DNA from: JBCKUK01 sp038924905 | Lineage (GTDB): Bacteria > Pseudomonadota > Gammaproteobacteria > Burkholderiales > Methylophilaceae | Reading direction: 5' to 3' | DNA length: 10,403 nucleotides | Assembly: GCA_038924905.1 (NCBI GenBank) | Contig: JBCKUK010000043.1 | Location: forward strand, 1-10,403 | Part shown: positions 5,700-10,403 of the stretch, piece by piece | Position numbering within the stretch: the stretch's first letter is position 1 | Layout of the letters: each line of letters begins with the position of its first letter | Position numbers and translations under genes: made by a program | The notes under the pieces: model-generated | Told to the model about the DNA's origin: nothing | The model's input: only the letters and a program-made list of their open reading frames with translations | Database searches by the model: none

Positions 5700-6449
5700 T
5701 TATATAGCAGTGTTTCTGAAAGTTACTACCAGCACATCTCTATAGGCAGGCAGGTTCACATCCACTTGCTGCGCTGGCGTTACCCCGTGCATGCAGCGCC
5801 TGTCGTTAACTATGGCACTATCCAGTGGCGCTGTCAGCGTAAAACTATCCAGCTTGCGTTGCTCCAAATCGTGCATGGTTGTGGTGCCGCTGGAAATATT
5901 CTGCCGTTTTACCATCACCACCAGTACAAAATCTACGCCGTCCCGGTGTATGCCTTCTGGCGTAGGTTTACCTGCCAGGCCACCACTAGCTTCGATACGA
6001 AATTGATGTAGCTCGATATGCCAAGCCGCCTTTGGTAGCATCTGGCCAAACACTTTGTGGAAAAAATTCAGTACGCTGCTCATGCTGTTGCCACGCACAA
6101 TCTCGTGTGCAATGGGCGCATATTCACGCGCGATGCCGCCGTTGAGCGTGTTGTATTGCAAACTCTGATAATGTGGCTGGTGTGGCTCCAGCTTGATTGA
6201 ATCAGGCATCGAAGTTGCACTCAATGTGGCATAACGGCGGCGGCGATAGCGTCCGCCATCGGCCATGTATTGATTCTGCGGCATATCGTTCCAGCTGGCA
6301 GCGAAGGTATCCCAATCACTCAAGGCGTCCGCATTGTCAGCCGTCAACCACTCACGCATCAGCTTGCCATCAACAAAGCTAAAGCCCGCTTCACTCACCT
6401 GTTGGCATAAATTGCTTAGCACCTCGTTGGTTTGAGAGAGATTTTTCAT
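5700..6449 (-). CDS. 2-oxoglutarate/Fe(II)-dependent dioxygenase, PF10014 family
   Basis: This 249-residue protein matches the 2OG-Fe dioxygenase family that includes bacterial L-isoleucine and related free-amino-acid hydroxylases. The iron ligands are visible as GIHRDGVDFV (His168, Asp170) and RCMHGVTP (His221), with Arg237 in AYRDVLVVTFR as the likely 2-oxoglutarate-binding residue. The N-terminal half carries YRRRRYA (residues 68-74), a conserved family segment. Known relatives couple oxidative decarboxylation of 2-oxoglutarate to hydroxylation of an aliphatic amino acid; the substrate here is unknown. There is no Shine-Dalgarno site before ATG 6449, but TACAAT lies 8 nt upstream. It converges on the protease gene with one base between the stop codons. 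Confidence 0.85.
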   Translation of the reverse strand: MKNLSQTNEVLSNLCQQVSEAGFSFVDGKLMREWLTADNADALSDWDTFAASWNDMPQNQYMADGGRYRRRRYATLSATSMPDSIKLEPHQPHYQSLQYNTLNGGIAREYAPIAHEIVRGNSMSSVLNFFHKVFGQMLPKAAWHIELHQFRIEASGGLAGKPTPEGIHRDGVDFVLVVMVKRQNISSGTTTMHDLEQRKLDSFTLTAPLDSAIVNDRRCMHGVTPAQQVDVNLPAYRDVLVVTFRNTAI

Positions 6450-6457
6450 AAGTCGTT

Positions 6458-6463
6458 ATTGTA
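6458..6463 (-). promoter_or_regulatory. -10 hexamer for the dioxygenase gene (possible leaderless promoter)
   Basis: The minus strand reads TACAAT (5/6 match) at 6463-6458, with eight bases to the ATG at 6449. A TTATAC at 6486-6481 would be a weak -35 (3/6) at 17 bp. Predicted transcription starts within about 2 nt of the start codon. Confidence 0.4.
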
Positions 6464-6502
6464 TGCGTTGCCCACCGTCCGTATAAGCAAAGTAATATTT
6501 TA

Positions 6503-6752
6503 GGGGCTGTCCTAGATAACACCTAAAATGTTATAAAGGGCGGCATGAGAAAGAGCAGACTCAATCAGCAAAAACAAGCGCGATTAATTGAACATTTTGT
6601 AGCAGGCACAACCGCACGCTGTACCGCAGATTTGATTGGGGTTAATCGCAACACAGCGGCCTATTACTTTCGCAGGCTGCGCGAAATGATAGCCTATGAA
6701 CTAGAGCAAGTCTCACATGAAGTATTTGACGGCGAGATTGAAGTTGACGACA
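6503..6752 (+). mobile_element. left-end remnant of an ISXO2/IS1595-type insertion sequence
   Basis: The remnant begins near 6503 with a terminal-repeat-like GGGGCTGTCCTAGATAAC, about 42 nt before a truncated transposase gene. Similarity to the transposase family stops around 6750 and no matching right end is found before aas, so the rest of the element and adjoining host DNA have been lost. The exact right limit is an estimate from where the protein similarity ends. Confidence 0.6.
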
Positions 6753-6841
6753 GTGACGAAGGGTGGCGCATTGCACAGCGAAAAAGTGGGCAAGGAAGTC
6801 TATTTCTGGATAAACCGGGCCGTGGTGTCAGACGCGCTTGA
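6545..6841 (+). pseudogene. truncated ISXO2/IS1595-type transposase
   Basis: The first 70 or so residues match the start of IS1595/ISXO2-like transposases: MRKSRLNQQKQARLIEHF, a helix-turn-helix with TADLIGVNRNTAAYYFRRLR, and GEIEVD, which begins the catalytic DDE domain (normally EVDESYFGG). After EVDD the sequence departs from the family (SDEGWRIAQRK...) and the frame ends at TGA 6839-6841 by running out of frame over unrelated DNA. A full transposase is over 200 residues, so this cannot be active. An AAGGG lies 4 nt before ATG 6545. It shows that an element landed upstream of aas and was later mostly deleted. Confidence 0.8.
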
Positions 6842-6875
6842 GCGCGTTTTAGATTACGTAAGAACTCAGACCTGA
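6753..6875 (+). pseudogene. 3' tail of a possible ArsR-like winged-helix regulator gene
   Basis: In the frame ending at TGA 6873-6875 the bases encode about 40 residues: GGALHSEKVGKEVYFWINR, then AVVSDALERVLDYVRTQT. This looks like the beta-wing (EKVGKEVYFWIN) and closing dimerisation helix of an ArsR-type winged-helix repressor. The N-terminal DNA-binding part is missing, replaced by the insertion-sequence remnant. The stop codon lies 11 nt before the aas ATG and overlaps its Shine-Dalgarno, as expected for the former first gene of this operon. Recognition rests on a short tail, so another small protein is possible. Confidence 0.4.
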
Positions 6876-6886
6876 AAGAGGATGCG

Positions 6887-9031
6887 ATGATTGCTTCATT
6901 ATTACGTTTGATGAGTAGATTGCTGTTTCGCATAGAGGTACGCGGCGCGACGAATATACCCAGCACCGGCAAATTATTGGTGATCGCCAACCACGAATCG
7001 TTGCTGGATGGCATGTTGCTCGGGCTATTTTTGCCATTTAAGGCAACGGTTGTGGTGCATACCACAGTACTCAATAGCTGGCTGTTCCGACAAATTTTGC
7101 GTTTAACCCCCTATTTAGCGGTTGACCCTACAAGCCCGCTGGCGATGAAAAAAGTGATTAAATTGCTTGAGTCCGGCGAGCCGGTTGTTATCTTCCCCGA
7201 AGGCCGCATTACCACCACTGGTGGCTTGATGAAGGTATATGACGGCCCGGCCTTTGTGGCCGCTAAAACTGGTGCGACTATTTTGCCAGTACGTTTGGAT
7301 GGCACAGCACGCTCTTACTTTAGCCAATTGTCCGGCGACCATCCACGCAAATTATTCCCCAAAGTGACGTTGACAATTTTACCCACTACGCACATCGCCA
7401 TGCCCAATATGCCCAGCGCCAAACAACGCCGTCGTATGGCAGGTGAAGCCATGCGCCGTGTCATGCAAGAAATGTTATTTGCCTCGCGGATAACTAAAAC
7501 ATTATTCGGCGCGCTGCTGGAAGCAATAGAAATGCATGGCCGCAAAATGCGTCTGGTAGAGGATATGAGACAGGTTGAAGAAAGTTATGGGGAGCTGCTT
7601 AAAAAGAGTTTGGCACTGGGTCGACTGGTCGAAAAAATCAGCGTGCAGGATGAAACCGTGGGTGTGCTCATGCCCAATGTCAGCAATACAGTTTGCCTGA
7701 TTTTTGGCATGAGTGCCATGCGACGTATACCGGCTATGCTCAATTACACCGCCGGCACGCAAGGTATGAGCAATGCCTGTGTGGTGGCGGGTATTAAAAC
7801 CATTATCACCTCGCGCCAGTTTTTAGAAACTGCCAAGCTGGAGGGCGCTGTTGCAGCGATTCCGAATGTGCGCCTGGTTTATTTAGAGGATTTGCGCAGC
7901 CAGTTTTCCATTCTGGATAAAGTATGGCTGATGGCTTATGCGATTCATTTTCCCGGCCTTGCCCAAAAATCCAGCAGCCCGGAAAAACCTGCGGCAGTGC
8001 TGTTTACCTCGGGCTCGGAGGGGAAACCCAAAGGCGTAGTGTTATCTCACAGCGCAATTCTGGCCAATATAGCGCAGATACGCGCAGTGATCGATTTTTC
8101 GCCGAATGACAAATTCTTTATCGCGCTGCCACTTTTCCACGCCTTTGGTTTTACCGGCAGTATTTTGACCATGGTCATGGGAGCAAAACTTTTTCTCTAT
8201 CCTTCTCCGCTACACTACCGTTTGATTCCCGAGATTATCTACGACCGTAGCTGCACAGTATTATTTAGCACCAGCACCTTTCTCGGTAATTACGCCAAAT
8301 TCGCTCACCCCTATGATTTTCATAAGCTGCGCTACGTGGTGGCCGGCGCCGAGAAACTCAATGAGGAAGTGCGCAAAACCTGGATGGATAAATTTGGCAT
8401 CCGCATATTGGAAGGCTATGGCACCACTGAGTGTGCGCCGGTATTGGCGGTAAATACGCCAATGGCGAGCCGCGCCGGCAGCGTGGGCGAGCCGCTGCCA
8501 GGCTTGCAACATAAATTATTGCCAGTGCCGGGCATAGAAAGAGGCGGGCTGCTACATGTGAAAGGGCCAAACGTCATGCTTGGTTATTATTTATACGATA
8601 ACCCCGCCGTGTTAAGGCCTACCAGCGCCGAGATTGGCGAAGGAGAAACTGGTGAAGGCTGGTACAACACCGGCGACATTGTTGAGATTGATGCCGACGG
8701 GTTTATCCACATCCTGGGCCGCGTCAAGCGCTTTGCCAAAGTTGCCGGCGAAATGGTCTCGCTGGAAACCGTCGAGAAAATTGCCAACCACGCATCACCC
8801 GAGCACCAACACGCGGCCAGCACCCAGCCTGATGCCCAACGTAGTGAGAATATTTTAATCTTTACCACTGACTCGAAACTCAACCGTGAAGCCATGCAAG
8901 CCAGCGCACGCGAGCTTGGCAGCCCGGAGATTGCCATTGCACGCAAGATCGTTGTGGTGAAAGAGTTGCCGCTGCTGGTAACAGGCAAGACCGATTACGT
9001 CACACTCAAGCAAATGGCGGAGCAAGTATAA
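6887..9031 (+). CDS. aas: bifunctional 2-acylglycerophosphoethanolamine acyltransferase / acyl-ACP synthetase
   Basis: The 714-residue protein (E. coli Aas has 719) re-acylates lysophosphatidylethanolamine at the inner membrane using a fatty acid it loads onto bound acyl carrier protein with ATP. Residues 1 to about 200 form a PlsC-type acyltransferase: NHESLLD (His36 and Asp41 of the HX4D motif) and FPEGR. The rest is an AMP-forming acyl-activating domain: LFTSGSEGKPKG (372-383), EGYGTTECAP (509-518), GWYNTGD (to Asp597) and GRVKRFAKVAGEM. GAGG lies about 6 nt before ATG 6887. The stop codon overlaps the next start (TAATG), so translation of the amidohydrolase is probably coupled. LplT, the flippase that supplies the substrate, is two genes on. 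The native upstream region has been replaced by an insertion-sequence remnant, so its present promoter is unclear. Confidence 0.95.
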   Translation: MIASLLRLMSRLLFRIEVRGATNIPSTGKLLVIANHESLLDGMLLGLFLPFKATVVVHTTVLNSWLFRQILRLTPYLAVDPTSPLAMKKVIKLLESGEPVVIFPEGRITTTGGLMKVYDGPAFVAAKTGATILPVRLDGTARSYFSQLSGDHPRKLFPKVTLTILPTTHIAMPNMPSAKQRRRMAGEAMRRVMQEMLFASRITKTLFGALLEAIEMHGRKMRLVEDMRQVEESYGELLKKSLALGRLVEKISVQDETVGVLMPNVSNTVCLIFGMSAMRRIPAMLNYTAGTQGMSNACVVAGIKTIITSRQFLETAKLEGAVAAIPNVRLVYLEDLRSQFSILDKVWLMAYAIHFPGLAQKSSSPEKPAAVLFTSGSEGKPKGVVLSHSAILANIAQIRAVIDFSPNDKFFIALPLFHAFGFTGSILTMVMGAKLFLYPSPLHYRLIPEIIYDRSCTVLFSTSTFLGNYAKFAHPYDFHKLRYVVAGAEKLNEEVRKTWMDKFGIRILEGYGTTECAPVLAVNTPMASRAGSVGEPLPGLQHKLLPVPGIERGGLLHVKGPNVMLGYYLYDNPAVLRPTSAEIGEGETGEGWYNTGDIVEIDADGFIHILGRVKRFAKVAGEMVSLETVEKIANHASPEHQHAASTQPDAQRSENILIFTTDSKLNREAMQASARELGSPEIAIARKIVVVKELPLLVTGKTDYVTLKQMAEQV

Positions 9032-10260
9032 TGAATCGCCGCCAATTTTTGTTGGGTTTTTCTGCGCTCGGTGCAACCACTATCGCAGGACCGGCTTATA
9101 AATACTGGCCGAGACCAGGATTGATGAACCCTTGTTTATCAGACTTGCCGGCGGATATTCTCAATCACCCACTCATGTCATCCATCTGGGAAAACATTGA
9201 TGCCAGCCAAGTTTGGGATTGCCATGTGCATTTAGTAGGCACAGGCGATTCAAATACTGGCGCATGGTTTAACCCCGCAATGGATAGCTATTGGCACCCA
9301 ATTTTGAAAGTACAAAAGCATTTTTATATGAATGCAAGCTGCTCCTCTCAACCTAGCCAAATTGACTATGGCTCTGTAGCGCGTATGGCGGATTTAATGG
9401 CAGACATGAGGCCTGGCTTCAAGCTCATGTTATTCGCGTTTGATTGGTTTCATGATGAAAACGGCAAACCTCAAAAAGAACATTCAATTTTTCACATCCC
9501 CAACACTTATGCCTCACAAGTTGCCAAGACGCATCCTGAATATTTTGAATGGGTAGCCTCCATTCATCCTTACCGCGCAGATTGTGTGGATGCCCTACAA
9601 ATTGCGCAAGAACAAGGCGCACGCGCTATTAAGTGGCTGCCTAACGGCATGGGCATAGATCCGTTATCAACCAAATGTGACCGCTTTTATGAATCAGCAG
9701 CCAAGCTTAATATGCCGATTATCAGCCACACCGGGCGCGAAAACGCGGTGCAAGGTGGCAATCAGGATGATGGCAACCCGCTGCGCTTACGACGCGCATT
9801 GGATGCGGGCGTAAAAGTCGTGCTCGCCCACTGCGCAAGCGATGGTGATGATGTAGATTTAGATGCTGGTGATGGTAAGCGCGTCAAGAGCTTTGAACTG
9901 TTCTCTCGCATGATGGATGAACCGCAGTATGTTGGACTGCTTTACGGTGAAATCTCTGCCCTCCCATTACTTAATCGTGCCTGGACAATTAAACCCATTT
10001 TAAACCGTCCCGATTGGCATAGCCGTCTATTTAACGGCTCCGATTACCCGCTACCAGGCATTGCGCCGCTGATTAGCCCTAGCGTCTTGGCGAGCAATGA
10101 ATTGCTGGGGGAAGATGCTGTGCCATTTTTGGAAAATCTTCGTAGCTATAACCAGCTATTATTTGATTTTGCACTAAAGCGCTTACTGCGCTCTGGCAAA
10201 CATACTTTCCCGGCTAGTGTTTTTGAGACCAGGCGTTTTTTTGAGAAGAAGCCCACATGA
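9031..10260 (+). CDS. Tat-exported amidohydrolase-family protein (PF04909-like)
   Basis: This 409-residue protein starts with a twin-arginine signal (NRRQFLLG, then a mildly hydrophobic GFSALGATTIAG), so it should be exported folded. The mature part looks like a metal-dependent TIM-barrel hydrolase of the amidohydrolase-related group: WDCHVHL (His65, His67), IKWLPNG (Lys201), ISHTG (His233), LAHCAS (His267) and NGSDYP (Asp338) fit the metal-binding and catalytic positions at strands 1, 4, 5, 6 and 8. The substrate is unknown; the group includes hydrolases and decarboxylases. It overlaps aas by one base (TAATG; GGAG 8 nt upstream) and lplT by four (ATGA), placing it firmly in the lysophospholipid-recycling operon. 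A periplasmic role in lipid or envelope turnover is inferred from that context only. Confidence 0.85.
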   Translation: MNRRQFLLGFSALGATTIAGPAYKYWPRPGLMNPCLSDLPADILNHPLMSSIWENIDASQVWDCHVHLVGTGDSNTGAWFNPAMDSYWHPILKVQKHFYMNASCSSQPSQIDYGSVARMADLMADMRPGFKLMLFAFDWFHDENGKPQKEHSIFHIPNTYASQVAKTHPEYFEWVASIHPYRADCVDALQIAQEQGARAIKWLPNGMGIDPLSTKCDRFYESAAKLNMPIISHTGRENAVQGGNQDDGNPLRLRRALDAGVKVVLAHCASDGDDVDLDAGDGKRVKSFELFSRMMDEPQYVGLLYGEISALPLLNRAWTIKPILNRPDWHSRLFNGSDYPLPGIAPLISPSVLASNELLGEDAVPFLENLRSYNQLLFDFALKRLLRSGKHTFPASVFETRRFFEKKPT

Positions 10261-10403
10261 CACAAGCTCAAACAATAAACGGTGATTTATTTTCGCGCGG
10301 CATGATTGCCGTACTTGTTGCCCAGTTTATTTCAGCACTGGCAGATAATGCACTGCTATTCGCCGCGATAGCATTGCTTAAAACGCAAATGGCGCCGAAC
10401 TGG
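10257..10403 (+). CDS. lplT: lysophospholipid transporter LplT, N-terminal part (3' end outside window)
   Basis: The first 49 codons are visible, from ATG 10257 to the window edge. The segment SRGMIAVLVAQFISALADNA followed by LLFAAIALLKTQ closely matches the start of E. coli LplT ([29 protein letters not shown] pattern), including the first transmembrane helix and the conserved DNALLF. LplT is a major-facilitator flippase of the inner membrane that brings lyso-phosphatidylethanolamine inward for Aas to re-acylate. The start overlaps the amidohydrolase stop by four bases (ATGA), which implies translational coupling. Confidence 0.9.
   Translation, partial: MTQAQTINGDLFSRGMIAVLVAQFISALADNALLFAAIALLKTQMAPNW

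Noticed and set aside
7111..7762. Several minus-strand open frames inside aas, and others inside the amidohydrolase and deacetylase genes
   Set aside because: They are shadows of well-recognised genes on the other strand, without recognisable domains or start signals.
1..10403. CRISPR array, tRNA, rRNA, riboswitch or defence island
   Set aside because: No regularly spaced repeats, no cloverleaf or rRNA-like stretches, no conserved riboswitch core and no known defence genes were seen on reading through both strands.

Overview
The window looks like a chromosomal segment of a betaproteobacterium of moderate GC content. The cold-shock protein carries the DLFAHFSAI and GPKGKQASNIQ signatures common in that class. 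The aas/lplT lysophospholipid pair, the PF10014 dioxygenase and the DUF4186 protein fit a Nitrosomonadales or Methylophilaceae-type genome. This placement is inferred from protein style alone.

Layout. Positions 1-222 (-) hold the N-terminal part of a DUF4186 protein that runs off the window. It is divergent from a secreted polysaccharide-deacetylase-like protein (313-1266, +), which converges tail to tail with a short AlkA-type DNA glycosylase (1270-1884, -). That gene is in turn divergent from an MliC-like lipoprotein (1981-2367, +). A stand-alone macrodomain protein (2405-2884, -) and a CspA-family protein (3039-3242, -) follow, separated by a strong terminator. The csp gene has a good sigma-70 promoter, a leader of about 100 nt and a dyad over the promoter.

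Positions 3531-5698 (+) are a trypsin-like (S1C) protease with C-terminal TPRs, broken by a complete 1,094-bp IS30-family element (4018-5111). The element has 25-bp perfect inverted repeats and a 3-bp AAG target duplication. Removing the element and one AAG restores one 356-codon frame with the full His-Asp-Ser triad. The element's own transposase is frameshifted at a run of six G. A PF10014 2-oxoglutarate/Fe(II) dioxygenase (5700-6449, -) converges on the protease gene.

Positions 6503 to about 6752 are the left end of an ISXO2/IS1595-type element. It is fused to what looks like the last 40 codons of a winged-helix (ArsR-like) regulator, which ends 11 nt before aas. From 6887 to the right edge lies a tightly coupled operon: aas (acyltransferase/acyl-ACP synthetase), a Tat-signal amidohydrolase (TAATG junction) and lplT (ATGA junction, cut by the window end). 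Aas and LplT are known partners in recycling lysophospholipids; the exported amidohydrolase between them has no assigned role there.

Three minus-strand genes (DUF4186, alkA-like, PF10014) share a -10 hexamer only 7-8 nt before the start codon and have no usable Shine-Dalgarno site, which suggests leaderless mRNAs. I see no tRNA, rRNA or CRISPR array, and no intergenic gap over 300 bases.
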